A stretch of 31,371 bases of DNA from an uncultured Shinella sp. (GCF_946479415.1 NZ_CAMLFY010000049.1:1-31371); one strand, 5' to 3'; shown: positions 7,817 to 16,352, numbered from the stretch's first letter. Made by a program: numbers and translations. Notes: generated from the letters alone by a model not told the origin.

Positions 7817-9076
7817 ATGGAACCGGAAACCCCGTCTCGCCGCAAGAAGGCTGGTGACGAACCCGTGACGATCGATCTCGAAGCGGTTCCCGCCTCTGCC
7901 GAGAACGAAGCACGCACCGCCGAAGAGAAGACCGAAGCGGACGCCGTAACCGCGGAGACAGCCGAGACCGTGACGACGGAAGCCGTTGCGTCGGAACCGG
8001 AAACCCCGCAATCCCAGGAAACCTCCGAGGAAAAACCGGAGCCGATCGAACCGGCGCGCCCGGCCTATGAGGAACCGGTCTATACCCAGGCTGCTCCCGA
8101 GCCGCGTCGCGGCAATGCCGGTCCTCTTGCCGCCGGCATTCTCGGCGGCCTGATCGCCCTTCTCGGGGCCGGTAGCCTGCAATATGGCGGCTACCTGCCC
8201 ACCCTCGGCCCGGATCGCAGCGGCGACACCGGCGCGCTTACCAGCCTCTCCAACGAAATCGAAGCGCTGAAGACGCGCCTTGCCGAAACACCGGCGGCCA
8301 GCAACGTCGATCTCCAGCCAATCGAAACCCGCATCGCCGCCCTTGAAAAGGGCACCGGCGATGGCGGCGGCGCGACCGCAGGAAACCCGGAAGCGGTAAG
8401 CAAGCTCGAGGGCGACGTGACCCGCCTGAACACCGAGCTTGCGGCCCTGCGCGAGGCCATTGCCCGCACCACCGAAGCCGTCAGCTCCACCGAAAGCCAG
8501 CTCACCGAGCGCATCGCCGCTGCCGAGCAGAAACTGGACGAACCGCGCAGCGATGTCGAAATGGCCCGTGCCGTGGCGGCAAGCGCGCTGAAGACCGCCA
8601 TCGATCGCGGCGGTCCCTACCTTGCCGAACTCGAAGCCTTCGCCAGCATCGCGCCTGATGATCCGTCCGTGGCGGGCCTGCGCGAGCATGCCGCCATCGG
8701 CGTCGCCTCACGCTCCGATCTCGTGCGCGATTTCCAGCCGACCGCCGATGCCATCCTCGACGCCGTGCATCAGCCGGATGGCGACCAGGGCATCTTCAAT
8801 CGCCTGATGTCGAGCGCCACGTCGGCCATCCGTGTGCGGCCCGTCGGCAGCATCGAGGGCGATACGCCGGAAGCCGTTGTCGCGCGCATCGAGAACAAAT
8901 TGCAGAACGGCGACTTCAAGGGCGCCCAGATCGAATGGCAGACCCTGCCGGAAGCAGGCCAGGCCGCGGCGGTGGAGTACAAGCGCAAGCTCGATACCCG
9001 CGTTACCGTCGAGGGCCTGATCGGTGCGGCCGTCTCCGGCGCCATCACCGGCACGGCCACCGGCAACCAGGGCTGA
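7817..9076 (+). CDS. Mitofilin (Mic60)-like inner membrane protein, COG4223 family
   Basis: 419 residues with the Mic60 architecture. Residues 1-100 are an acidic Glu/Thr/Ala/Pro-rich cytoplasmic tail (many EPE, TAE repeats). One membrane helix spans about 101-120 (AGPLAAGILGGLIALLGAG). A coiled coil in the periplasm covers about 140-255 (SLSNEIEALKTRLAE, VTRLNTELAALREAI). The C-terminal mitofilin-type helical region runs about 260-419. Alphaproteobacterial homologues of mitochondrial Mic60 are known beside hem genes and hemY and can bend membranes. The ATG at 7817 has GAGGAGA 5-6 bases upstream. It lies 97 bp after hemD and 12 bp before hemY. Function in this organism is by homology. Confidence 0.85.
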   Translation: MEPETPSRRKKAGDEPVTIDLEAVPASAENEARTAEEKTEADAVTAETAETVTTEAVASEPETPQSQETSEEKPEPIEPARPAYEEPVYTQAAPEPRRGNAGPLAAGILGGLIALLGAGSLQYGGYLPTLGPDRSGDTGALTSLSNEIEALKTRLAETPAASNVDLQPIETRIAALEKGTGDGGGATAGNPEAVSKLEGDVTRLNTELAALREAIARTTEAVSSTESQLTERIAAAEQKLDEPRSDVEMARAVAASALKTAIDRGGPYLAELEAFASIAPDDPSVAGLREHAAIGVASRSDLVRDFQPTADAILDAVHQPDGDQGIFNRLMSSATSAIRVRPVGSIEGDTPEAVVARIENKLQNGDFKGAQIEWQTLPEAGQAAAVEYKRKLDTRVTVEGLIGAAVSGAITGTATGNQG

Positions 9077-9088
9077 GGAGAGGACTTC

Positions 9089-10702
9089 ATGGTACGCATT
9101 CTGGTCTTCGCTCTCTTCGTTCTCGCCCTTGCCGCCGGTTTTGCCTGGCTGGCCGATCGTCCCGGCGAACTCTCGATCATCTGGCAGGGCCAACGCGCCG
9201 ATATGAGCCTGATGGTCGCCGCCACGCTCGTCGTCTCGCTGATCGCCACCGTGATGCTCTCCTGGTGGATCGTGCGCGTCATCTGGACATCGCCGCACTC
9301 GATCCAGCGCTTTTTCCGCGCCCGCAAGCGGGATCGCGGCTATCAGGCCCTGTCGACCGGCCTGATCGCGGCCGGTGCCGGCGACGCCGCCGGTGCGCGA
9401 AAAATGCTCGGCCGCACCAAGGGTTTGCTGAGCGCCGATCAGGAACCGCTCATCCACCTGCTCGAAGCGCAGGCCGCGATGATCGAGGGCCGCTATGACG
9501 ATGCGCGCCGCAAATTCGAGTTGATGGCAGACGACCCGGAAACCCGCGAGCTCGGCCTGCGTGGCCTCTATCTCGAGGCCCGTCGCCTTGGCGCCAACGA
9601 GGCCGCCCGGCAATATGCCGAACGCGCCGCGGAAAAGGCGCCGCAACTGCCCTGGGCGACGGAGGCAGCACTCGAATATCGCTCCGAAGCCGGCGACTGG
9701 GACGAGGCACTGAAACTGCTCGGTGACGGCCGCTCCGGCTCGGCGGAAGAGAAGAAGACCTATGCCCGCCGCAAGACCGTGCTGCTCACCGCCCGCGCCG
9801 CGGCAAAGCTCGACGCGGACCCGAAGGGGGCGCGCGAGGATGCGCATCAGGCGCTGAAGCTCGACGAGACCTTCGTGCCCGCCGGGCTGATCGAGGCCAA
9901 GGCCCATCTGCGCGAGGACAATCTGCGCAAGGCCGCCTCCATCCTGGAAAAACTCTGGAAATCGACGGCGCATGGCGATGTGGCGAAGCTCTATGTCCGC
10001 GCCCGCAGCGGTGATTCCGCCGCCGACCGGCTGAAGCGGGCGGAGAAGCTGGAAGCGATCCGCCCGAACAATGCCGAGGCGCTCTATGCCGTCGCGGAAG
10101 CAGCACTTGAGACACGCAATTTTGCGCTGGCCCGCGGCAAGGCCGAGGCGGCCGCCCGCCTTGCGCCGCGCGAAAGCGCCTTCCTGCTGCTGGCCGATAT
10201 CGAGGATGCCGAAACCGGCGATCAGGGCCGTATCCGCCACTGGATGAACCAGGCGCTGAAGGCCCCGCGCGATCCGGCCTGGACGGCCGACGGCATCACC
10301 GCGCCGGAATGGCGCGCCGTCTCGCCCGTGACAGGCCGCCTCGACGCCTTCGAATGGAAGACGCCGGTCAGCGCGCTGGAAGGCCCGGTCGAGGAGGGCT
10401 CGACGGATGCCGTCGACGAGGCGATCCGCACCTTGCCGCCGCTCGCCATCGAGGCGAAGCCGGCCGTCAGGGTGGAAGAGGTGGTGAAGGTCGAGAAGGC
10501 GCCGGTCGAAAAACCCGTCGTGGTAACGGCGATCGCCGAACCGACCCCCGTGAAGGTGGAAAAGGCCAAGGAAACCGGCAAAGAAACCACCGCGCCCGCG
10601 GAAGAAGAGGAGCGTCCCTTCTTCGGCATGCCGGATGATCCGGGCGTCAAGGAAGGTGCTGCCGTCAAGCGGGACGGAACCAGCGGTTTCCGATTGTTCT
10701 GA
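9089..10702 (+). CDS. hemY: HemY-type TPR membrane protein
   Basis: 537 residues. Two N-terminal membrane helices (about 3-22 and 41-64) flank a short loop, then the HemY_N domain and TPR-like helical repeats follow to about residue 395 (for example LEAQAAMIEGRYDDARRKFELMADDPETRELGLRGLYLEARRLG read as helix pairs). The C-terminal 130 residues are low-complexity, rich in Val, Lys, Glu and Pro. This is the proteobacterial HemY of hem operons, whose exact role in haem synthesis is unclear. It is not the flavin protoporphyrinogen oxidase that shares the name in Gram-positives. The ATG at 9089 has GAGGAGAGG upstream; tightly linked to the mitofilin gene. Confidence 0.9.
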   Translation: MVRILVFALFVLALAAGFAWLADRPGELSIIWQGQRADMSLMVAATLVVSLIATVMLSWWIVRVIWTSPHSIQRFFRARKRDRGYQALSTGLIAAGAGDAAGARKMLGRTKGLLSADQEPLIHLLEAQAAMIEGRYDDARRKFELMADDPETRELGLRGLYLEARRLGANEAARQYAERAAEKAPQLPWATEAALEYRSEAGDWDEALKLLGDGRSGSAEEKKTYARRKTVLLTARAAAKLDADPKGAREDAHQALKLDETFVPAGLIEAKAHLREDNLRKAASILEKLWKSTAHGDVAKLYVRARSGDSAADRLKRAEKLEAIRPNNAEALYAVAEAALETRNFALARGKAEAAARLAPRESAFLLLADIEDAETGDQGRIRHWMNQALKAPRDPAWTADGITAPEWRAVSPVTGRLDAFEWKTPVSALEGPVEEGSTDAVDEAIRTLPPLAIEAKPAVRVEEVVKVEKAPVEKPVVVTAIAEPTPVKVEKAKETGKETTAPAEEEERPFFGMPDDPGVKEGAAVKRDGTSGFRLF

Positions 10703-10739
10703 CTATTCCGAGGCTTGAGGGAACGGGGCTAAAATATCG

Positions 10740-11225
10740 ATGTTCGAACGCTTGCAGCAGTTTCTGGCGAGCCTTTCCGGTGGTGAGAGCAGGCCGGCTT
10801 TCGCCATCGACGATCCACGCGTCGCGGTCATGGCGCTTTGCATCCAGGTGATGGAAGCGGATGGCGAGGTGCTGGATATCGAGAAGAAGGCGCTGCGTGA
10901 CCATTTCAAGGAGCTCTACAGCGTCGATGAAAAGGAGTTGGAGGCGCTTCTCGCAGCCGGGGCCGATGCGGAGAGCGAGGCAATCGACTTCTTCCATTTC
11001 ACCTCCGAACTGAAGCGCCAGCTCTCGGAAAACCAGCGCGTCGCCCTCATCGGCCTGCTCTGGGAGATCGTCTATGCGGACGGCGAGCGCAGCGAGATGG
11101 AGGATCACGCGATCTGGCGCATCGCCGATCTGCTCGGCGTCTCGGGCCGCGAGCGCATCATGAAGCGGCAGGAAGTGGCCGAGCGAGTGGGAGCGGTCAC
11201 GCATGGGGAGCCGGACGAGACCTGA
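10740..11225 (+). CDS. TerB-fold (tellurite-resistance-like) protein
   Basis: 161 residues, a small helical TerB domain at about 28-150. It has the two characteristic acidic helix starts: MEADGEVLDIEKKAL (residues 38-52) and VYADGERSEMEDHAIWRIADLLG. These place Asp/Glu pairs for metal binding. Single TerB proteins of this type are common in rhizobia outside tellurite operons; no terACDE genes are nearby, so the resistance name should not be read as function. The ATG at 10740 follows GAGGGAACGGGG. It lies 37 bp after hemY and 3 bp before the amidotransferase gene. Confidence 0.88.
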   Translation: MFERLQQFLASLSGGESRPAFAIDDPRVAVMALCIQVMEADGEVLDIEKKALRDHFKELYSVDEKELEALLAAGADAESEAIDFFHFTSELKRQLSENQRVALIGLLWEIVYADGERSEMEDHAIWRIADLLGVSGRERIMKRQEVAERVGAVTHGEPDET

Positions 11226-11228
11226 GCC

Positions 11229-11945
11229 ATGCTCGATTTCCCGCGAAAGCCGCGCACCAGGCGCCCCGTCCTGATCGTGCTGCACCAGGAGACCTCCAGC
11301 CCCGGCCGCGTCGGGCAGATCCTGCAGCAGATGGGCCATGCGCTCGACATCCGTCGCCCCGTGCTCGGCGATCCCCTGCCGGAAACACTCGCCCATCATG
11401 CCGGCGCCGTCGTCTTCGGCGGGCCGATGAGCGCCAATGACGACGAAGCCTATGTGCGCGACGAGATCGACTGGCTGAACGTCCCCCTGAAGGAGAACCG
11501 CCCCTTCCTCGGCATCTGCCTCGGGGCGCAGATGCTGGTGAAGAACCTCGGCGGCACCGTATTCGGCCATACCGAGGGATGGACGGAGATCGGCTGGTAT
11601 CCGCTCGCGGCCACCGAGGCCGGCACGGCGCTGATGCCCTGGCCCGACATGGTCTACCAGTTCCATCGCGAAGGCTTCGACCTGCCCTCCGGCGCGACGC
11701 TGCTCGCCACCGGGCATCACTACGAGAACCAGGCCTTCCGCTATGGCGACAATGCCTGGGGCATCCAGTTCCATGGCGAACTGACGTTGGCCATGATGCA
11801 TCGCTGGGTCGTGCGCGGCGCGCATCGTTTCGAACTGCCGGGCGCGCAGGTCGGCAGCCTGCATCTCGACGGACGTCTGCTGCACGATGCGGCGCTGCGG
11901 ATCTGGATGACCTCCTTCCTCGACCGGATTTTTCACGAAGCCTGA
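11229..11945 (+). CDS. Class I glutamine amidotransferase (GuaA-domain-like)
   Basis: 238 residues, a stand-alone class I GATase domain. The nucleophile is Cys97 in GICLGAQM, and the His-Glu of the triad are His182 and Glu184 in IQFHGEL. VVFGGPMSA forms the oxyanion-side loop. The ammonia acceptor is unknown, because members of this group (COG0518) lack a fused synthetase domain. Some relatives are gamma-glutamyl hydrolases or transferases acting on amines. It is probably cotranscribed with the TerB gene (3-bp gap). Confidence 0.9.
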   Translation: MLDFPRKPRTRRPVLIVLHQETSSPGRVGQILQQMGHALDIRRPVLGDPLPETLAHHAGAVVFGGPMSANDDEAYVRDEIDWLNVPLKENRPFLGICLGAQMLVKNLGGTVFGHTEGWTEIGWYPLAATEAGTALMPWPDMVYQFHREGFDLPSGATLLATGHHYENQAFRYGDNAWGIQFHGELTLAMMHRWVVRGAHRFELPGAQVGSLHLDGRLLHDAALRIWMTSFLDRIFHEA

Positions 11946-12060
11946 GCGCCTCAAAAAAATACCGGCACATTAAACATGTTGCCGCAGCGCCTGGTGCATG
12001 GCCTTGCTGGCAGGCCTTGCAATGGCTACATGTCGGGACGAAACCAATTGGAGACGTTCA

Positions 12061-12351
12061 ATGATAGCGGTCATCAACACCCTATTGTTCATCATCAGCA
12101 TCGCATGGTTCCTGGTCATCGCCTCGGCGATCTTTTCCTGGCTCTATGCCTTCAACGTCATCAACGCGAACAATCAGGTGATCGCGACCATCGGACGCTC
12201 GCTCTACCAGCTGACCGAACCGATCTATCGCCCGATCCGCCGCGTGCTGCCGAATTTCGGCGGCGTCGACCTGTCGCCGCTCGTCGTGCTGGTCATCCTG
12301 TTCTTCCTCGAACAGGTCATCCGCACGGTTCTGGCACCCGCGGTTCTCTAG
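12061..12351 (+). CDS. YggT family membrane protein
   Basis: 96 residues with two membrane helices (about 2-25 and 72-93) around the conserved loop. The loop holds SWLYAFNVINANNQVIATIGRSLYQLTEPIYRPIRRVLP, whose TEPIYRPIRR is the YggT signature. YggT proteins are small inner-membrane proteins tied to cell shape, division or osmotic adaptation in different bacteria; no reaction is known. The frame is open from 11998, but the ATG at 12061 has GGAGA about 7 bases upstream and fits the family. Its TAG stop touches the left end of a palindromic repeat. Confidence 0.92.
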   Translation: MIAVINTLLFIISIAWFLVIASAIFSWLYAFNVINANNQVIATIGRSLYQLTEPIYRPIRRVLPNFGGVDLSPLVVLVILFFLEQVIRTVLAPAVL

Positions 12352-12450
12352 AGCATTTCCGCTTTTCTCCGAATCGCGGAAGCGCTCTCGCTCTTTGTTT
12401 TCACGCAATTCCGAACGCAAAACCGCTTCGCACTTTCGCTGGAATTGCTC
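12351..12450. repeat. Rhizobial palindromic intergenic element (about 100 bp)
   Basis: Inverted ends GAGCATTTCC (12351-12360) and GGAATTGCTC (12441-12450) differ at one position. Inside, GAGCATTTCCGC pairs with GCGGAAGCGCTC (12376-12387), and GCAATTCC (12405-12412) pairs with GGAATTGC (12441-12448), giving two hairpins in tandem. Elements with this sequence (GAGCATTTCCG..., ...GGAATTGCTC) are abundant between genes in Rhizobiaceae. It starts at the last base of the yggT stop codon. Confidence 0.75.
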
Positions 12451-12470
12451 CGACAATCGCTTTGACAATA

Positions 12471-12507
12471 AAAAACCCTCCGGATCGCTGGCGACCCGGA
12501 GGGTTTT
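12471..12507. terminator. Bidirectional intrinsic terminator between yggT and ppa
   Basis: An 8-bp GC stem CCCTCCGG (12476-12483) and CCGGAGGG (12496-12503) is flanked by A5 on the left and T4 on the right. It can therefore stop transcripts from both sides. It lies 27 bp past the ppa stop and 120 bp past yggT; the two genes converge. Confidence 0.88.
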
Positions 12508-12534
12508 GTTTTGAGGCCCGAAAGCGGCCTGCGC

Positions 12535-13068
12535 TTACTTCTGGCTGTTATAGCGCTCGACGGCTTCCAGAATCATCTTCTTGGCCGTGGCGACATCCTG
12601 CCAGCCGGCGATCTTCACCCACTTGCCGGGCTCCAGATCCTTGTAATGCGTGAAGAAATGCTCGATCTGCTTGAGCGTGATTTCCGGCAGGTCCGTGTAG
12701 TTCTCGACCTTGTCGTAGCGGCGCGTCAGTTTCGGCACCGGCACGGCGATGATCTTCTCGTCCTTGCCGCCATCGTCTTCCATGACCAGAACGCCGATCG
12801 GGCGCACATTGATCACGCAGCCCGGAACGAGCGGGCGGGTGTTGGCGATGAGAACGTCGATCGGGTCGCCGTCTTCCGAGAGCGTGTGCGGCACGAAGCC
12901 GTAATTGCCCGGATAGGTCATCGGCGTGTAGAGGAAGCGGTCGACGACGAGCGCGCCGGCTTCCTTGTCCATCTCGTACTTGATCGGGTGGCCGCCGACC
13001 GGCACCTCGACAATGACGTTCACGTCTTCAGGCGGGTTCTTGCCAACGGAAATCGCATCGATACGCAT
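12535..13068 (-). CDS. ppa: Inorganic pyrophosphatase (family I)
   Basis: Hydrolyses pyrophosphate to phosphate in the cytoplasm and so drives biosynthesis. 177 residues, the size of bacterial family I hexameric enzymes. The metal-binding signature DGDPIDV is at residues 66-72. The active-site strands [17 protein letters not shown] and [14 protein letters not shown] carry the conserved Glu, Lys and Tyr residues, and [15 protein letters not shown] carries the late Lys. The ATG at 13068 follows GAGGGAG. Monocistronic, ending at the bidirectional terminator. Confidence 0.97.
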   Translation of the reverse strand: MRIDAISVGKNPPEDVNVIVEVPVGGHPIKYEMDKEAGALVVDRFLYTPMTYPGNYGFVPHTLSEDGDPIDVLIANTRPLVPGCVINVRPIGVLVMEDDGGKDEKIIAVPVPKLTRRYDKVENYTDLPEITLKQIEHFFTHYKDLEPGKWVKIAGWQDVATAKKMILEAVERYNSQK

Positions 13069-13193
13069 GGGGGCTCCCTCAGTGAGATGCAGTGATTTTC
13101 GGGCTTCCTAAAGCGAATCCCGCTGCGGCGCAACATGACTTTCGAATAGACGGACCGGATGTGCCGTCTTCCCTGCAACCGGAGGATTTCTTC

Positions 13194-13805
13194 ATGCGCC
13201 TGACGCCGCTTCTGCTTTCCGTCGCCATTGCCGCATCCGCGGGCGCCGCCCGCGCCAGCGAGAGCGCCTATACGGACCGCGATCTCGATGCCTGCAAGAC
13301 GCTGTCGGAGGTGGAGGAAGGCGCAAGCGTCAGCCTGCAATGCGCCGGCTACAAGAACCTGCCCGTCTATTTCAAGGAAGGCGATCTCAGGCAAAGCATC
13401 GCCTATGGCCCGGTCAGCAAGGCCTATATCGACGAGGCCTTCGAGACCTTCGGGCCGTTCAACCACACCGGCAACAAGATCGAATGGCGGCTCGACGCGA
13501 AGGGCGCTCCCATCGCCACCATCGTGCGCTGGTTCATCGCCGATCCCGAGACGACGGGCGAGGCCGATTCCAAGACGGGCCAGGTGCTCGTCGTCTCTAC
13601 CGTGGCGACGAAGGACAATCCGACAAGCTGCGTCGTCGGCTATGTCGATGCGCTGGAGAACAAGGATGCCAACACGCTCGCCCGCGCGGTGGCGGATGAC
13701 GAGGCTGCCGATTTTGCCTGCGGCGCAAGCGAGCCGCAATGGCATGGCAAACGGGGAAAACTTGCGGGAGAGCCGTCCCGCACCCTGCCGGGTATGGTGG
13801 AATAG
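13194..13805 (+). CDS. Secreted hypothetical protein
   Basis: 203 residues. Residues 1-21 are a signal peptide (LTPLLLSVAIAASAGAARA), with a likely cut at ARA-SE. The mature part starts YTDRDLDACKTL and contains IEWRLDAKGAPIATIVRWFIADPET plus GQVLVVSTVA. It has four cysteines (in DACK, LQCAG, TSCVVG and FACGA), which could make two disulfides in the periplasm. The frame is open from 13092, but the ATG at 13194 has a strong GGAGGA 8 bases upstream and starts the signal peptide. I do not recognise a named family. It is divergent from ppa and convergent with the GNAT gene. Confidence 0.8.
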   Translation: MRLTPLLLSVAIAASAGAARASESAYTDRDLDACKTLSEVEEGASVSLQCAGYKNLPVYFKEGDLRQSIAYGPVSKAYIDEAFETFGPFNHTGNKIEWRLDAKGAPIATIVRWFIADPETTGEADSKTGQVLVVSTVATKDNPTSCVVGYVDALENKDANTLARAVADDEAADFACGASEPQWHGKRGKLAGEPSRTLPGMVE

Positions 13806-13814
13806 CCGGAGGCC

Positions 13815-14321
13815 TCAGGGCCAGACGAAACCGATCTTCTTCAGTTCCTTGTCGCCGAAATTCTCCATGCCCTCGGCAATGTCGCGTCCGCCGGCGGAGC
13901 GGAAGAAGCGGTCGGCATGTTCGCTGTCCTCGAGGCACCAGGCAATCATGCCATTGCAGCCGAGCGACTTCAAAAGCCGCTGCGCCTCGCCGAACAAAAG
14001 CCGGCCAAGGCCGATGCCCTGATATTCGGGTCGCAGATAGAGTTCGTAGATCTCGCCTTCCTGCGGCAGCGCGCGGGCGCGGTTGAGGCCAAGCGTGGCG
14101 TAACCGGCGACCGTGCCGGCGACATCGAGCACCAGCAGCGTCGCGGGGCCGCGCGTCGCCTTGCGCCACCAGCCCTCATTGCGGCGGTCGACCATCTGGT
14201 TGAGCGGGATATGCGGAATGAGGCCACCATAGGCCTGCAGCCACGACACCCGATGCGTCTCGGATATCGCGCGCGCGTCCTGCGGCTCGGCGCGCCGCAC
14301 ATCGATCGACAGTGTCTTCAT
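13815..14321 (-). CDS. GNAT family N-acetyltransferase
   Basis: 168 residues, a single GNAT domain. Motif A (acetyl-CoA pyrophosphate binding) is YLRPEYQGIGLGRLLFGEAQRL, matching the family R/Q-x-x-G-x-G/A loop (here QGIGLG). It is preceded by the strand EGEIYELYL and followed by the MIAWCLEDSEHADRFFRSAGG motif B segment. The substrate is unknown. The open frame extends to 14468, but the ATG at 14321 (MKTLSIDVRRAEPQD) matches where GNAT domains begin. A CtrA-box-like site lies about 100 bp upstream, and the typA terminator isolates it from typA, so it probably has its own promoter. Confidence 0.9.
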   Translation of the reverse strand: MKTLSIDVRRAEPQDARAISETHRVSWLQAYGGLIPHIPLNQMVDRRNEGWWRKATRGPATLLVLDVAGTVAGYATLGLNRARALPQEGEIYELYLRPEYQGIGLGRLLFGEAQRLLKSLGCNGMIAWCLEDSEHADRFFRSAGGRDIAEGMENFGDKELKKIGFVWP

Positions 14322-14418
14322 AACACCACTCTTATTCCCGCACCGATTCCACCGGAATCCCGCACCTATAGGAAGGCGTTCATTGCCCACAGGCGCGTTC
14401 CGCATGGCACCAATGAAA

Positions 14419-14435
14419 GTTAACGCTTTTTTAAC
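14419..14435 (-). promoter_or_regulatory. CtrA-box-like site upstream of the GNAT gene
   Basis: GTTAA-CGCTTTT-TTAAC matches the CtrA consensus TTAA-N7-TTAAC perfectly, and on both strands because the ends are inverted. It lies about 98 bp upstream of the GNAT ATG, in a noncoding gap after the typA terminator. CtrA binding is inferred; an AT-rich 9/9 match is unlikely by chance in DNA this GC-rich. Confidence 0.5.
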
Positions 14436-14471
14436 AAACGTCACAAGTCGTAAAACGATGACACACACATG

Positions 14472-14495
14472 AAAAAACCCGGCCTTTCGGCCGGG
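14472..14495 (-). terminator. Intrinsic terminator of typA
   Basis: Stem CCCGGCC (14478-14484) and GGCCGGG (14489-14495) with a 4-base loop. On the minus strand it is followed by six T (A run at 14472-14477). It lies 31 bp past the typA stop. Confidence 0.9.
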
Positions 14496-14525
14496 TTTCC
14501 ATTTGTCCCGTTTCGGGGAAAGCGA

Positions 14526-16352
14526 TCAGGCGGCGCCGGCGGCCCGCTGCTTTTCGAATCGCTTGCGGTCGTTGGCATCGAGGAACATCTTGCGCAGACG
14601 GATCGACTTCGGCGTCACTTCCATCAGCTCGTCGTCCTGGATCCACGACAGCGCGCGGTCGAGCGTCATGCGGATCGGCGGGGTCAGCTTCACGGCTTCA
14701 TCCTTGCCGGCGGCGCGGATGTTGGTGAGCTGCTTGCCCTTGAGCACGTTGACCTCGAGGTCGTTGTCACGCGAGTGGATGCCGATGATCATGCCGGCAT
14801 AGACCTTCTCGCCCGGCTCGATGATCATCGGGCCGCGGTCTTCCAGGTTGAACATGGCATAAGCCACGGCTTCGCCCGAACCGTTAGACAGCAGCACGCC
14901 GTTGACGCGGCCGCCGATGGCACCCTTGAAGGGCTGGTAGTCGTGGAACAGGCGGTTCATGATCGCCGTGCCGCGCGTGTCGGTGAGCAGTTCCGACTGG
15001 TAGCCGATGAGGCCGCGGGTCGGCGCCAGGAACTTCAGGCGAACGCGGTTGCCGCCCGACGGACGCAGTTCCGTCATCTCGGCCTTGCGCTCCGACATCT
15101 TCTGCACGACGATACCCGAATGCTCTTCGTCGACGTCGATGACGACTTCTTCGATCGGCTCCATGGTGGTGCCGGCTTCGTCCTTGTGCATGACGACGCG
15201 CGGACGCGAGACGGCAAGCTCAAAACCTTCGCGGCGCATGGTTTCGATGAGAACGGCGAGCTGAAGTTCGCCGCGGCCGGAGACGTAGAACGAATCCTTG
15301 CCTTCGGCTTCTTCGATCTTCAGCGCGACGTTGCCTTCGGCTTCCTTGAACAGGCGGTCGCGGATGACGCGGCTCGTGACCTTGTCGCCTTCGGTGCCGG
15401 CAAGCGGACTATCGTTGACGATGAAGGACATGGTGACGGTCGGCGGGTCGATCGGCTGCGCGGTCATGGCTTCGGTGACCGAGGGGTCGCAGAACGTGTC
15501 GGCGACGGTGCCCTTGGAGAGACCGGCAATGGCGACGATGTCGCCGGCATGCGCTTCGTCGATCGCCGTACGCTCGATGCCGCGGAAGGCGAGGATCTTC
15601 GAGATACGACCGGTTTCGATCAGCTTGCCATCCTGGCCGAGAACCTTGACCGGCTGGTTGGACTTCAGCGTGCCCGAGGCGATACGGCCGGTGATGATGC
15701 GGCCGAGGAAGGGGTTGGCTTCGAGGATCGTACCGATCAGGCGGAACGGACCTTCTTCGACGACCGGTTCCGGAACGTGCTTGAGCACGAGGTCGAGAAG
15801 CGGCGCGAGGCCTTCTTCCTTCGGACCTTCCGGGTTGACGTTCATCCAGCCGTCACGGCCCGAACCGTAGAGGATCGGGAAGTCGAGCTGCTCGTCGGTG
15901 GCGTCGAGATTGGCGAAAAGGTCGAAGACTTCGTTGATGACTTCTTCGTGGCGGCCGTCCGGACGGTCGATCTTGTTGATCGCGACGATCGGCTTCAAAC
16001 CAACTTTAAGCGCCTTGCCGACCACGAACTTGGTCTGCGGCATCGGGCCTTCAGAGCTATCGACGAGAACGATGGCGCCGTCCACCATCGAGAGGATGCG
16101 CTCGACTTCGCCGCCGAAGTCGGCGTGGCCGGGGGTGTCGACGATGTTGATGCGAACGCCCTTCCACTCCACCGAGGTCGCCTTGGCGAGAATGGTGATG
16201 CCGCGTTCCTTTTCGAGATCGTTCGAATCCATCACGCGTTCGGCAACGCGCTGGTTTTCACGGAACGAGCCGGACTGCTTGAGAAGCTCGTCGACGAGCG
16301 TGGTCTTGCCATGGTCGACGTGCGCGATGATCGCGATATTGCGGAGTGACAT
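14526..16352 (-). CDS. typA: Ribosome-associated GTPase TypA/BipA
   Basis: Translational GTPase of the EF-G/LepA class that binds the 70S ribosome and supports growth at low temperature and under stress, with a role in 50S assembly. 608 residues, full length. G1 is AHVDHGKTTL (residues 10-19), G2 is in ERGITILAKATS, G3 is DTPGHADFGGE (72-82), and G4 is NKIDR (126-130). The C-terminal domain carries the BipA-specific TPIEEVVIDVDEEHSG-like region and GRGELQLAVLIE. The ATG at 16352 has only a weak Shine-Dalgarno. The long open frame on the opposite strand is a GC artefact. Confidence 0.97.
   Translation of the reverse strand: MSLRNIAIIAHVDHGKTTLVDELLKQSGSFRENQRVAERVMDSNDLEKERGITILAKATSVEWKGVRINIVDTPGHADFGGEVERILSMVDGAIVLVDSSEGPMPQTKFVVGKALKVGLKPIVAINKIDRPDGRHEEVINEVFDLFANLDATDEQLDFPILYGSGRDGWMNVNPEGPKEEGLAPLLDLVLKHVPEPVVEEGPFRLIGTILEANPFLGRIITGRIASGTLKSNQPVKVLGQDGKLIETGRISKILAFRGIERTAIDEAHAGDIVAIAGLSKGTVADTFCDPSVTEAMTAQPIDPPTVTMSFIVNDSPLAGTEGDKVTSRVIRDRLFKEAEGNVALKIEEAEGKDSFYVSGRGELQLAVLIETMRREGFELAVSRPRVVMHKDEAGTTMEPIEEVVIDVDEEHSGIVVQKMSERKAEMTELRPSGGNRVRLKFLAPTRGLIGYQSELLTDTRGTAIMNRLFHDYQPFKGAIGGRVNGVLLSNGSGEAVAYAMFNLEDRGPMIIEPGEKVYAGMIIGIHSRDNDLEVNVLKGKQLTNIRAAGKDEAVKLTPPIRMTLDRALSWIQDDELMEVTPKSIRLRKMFLDANDRKRFEKQRAAGAA

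Noticed and set aside
10740..11225. Tellurite resistance locus (TerB plus the TerC gene further on)
   Set aside because: The two genes are 10 kb apart, no terA/D/E/Z genes occur, and single TerB and DUF475 genes are common without that role.
14469..16349. 626-codon open frame opposite typA
   Set aside because: It is a mirror of the typA codons in GC-rich DNA; its product is low-complexity Asp/Arg/Val-rich with no domain, while typA is complete and certain.
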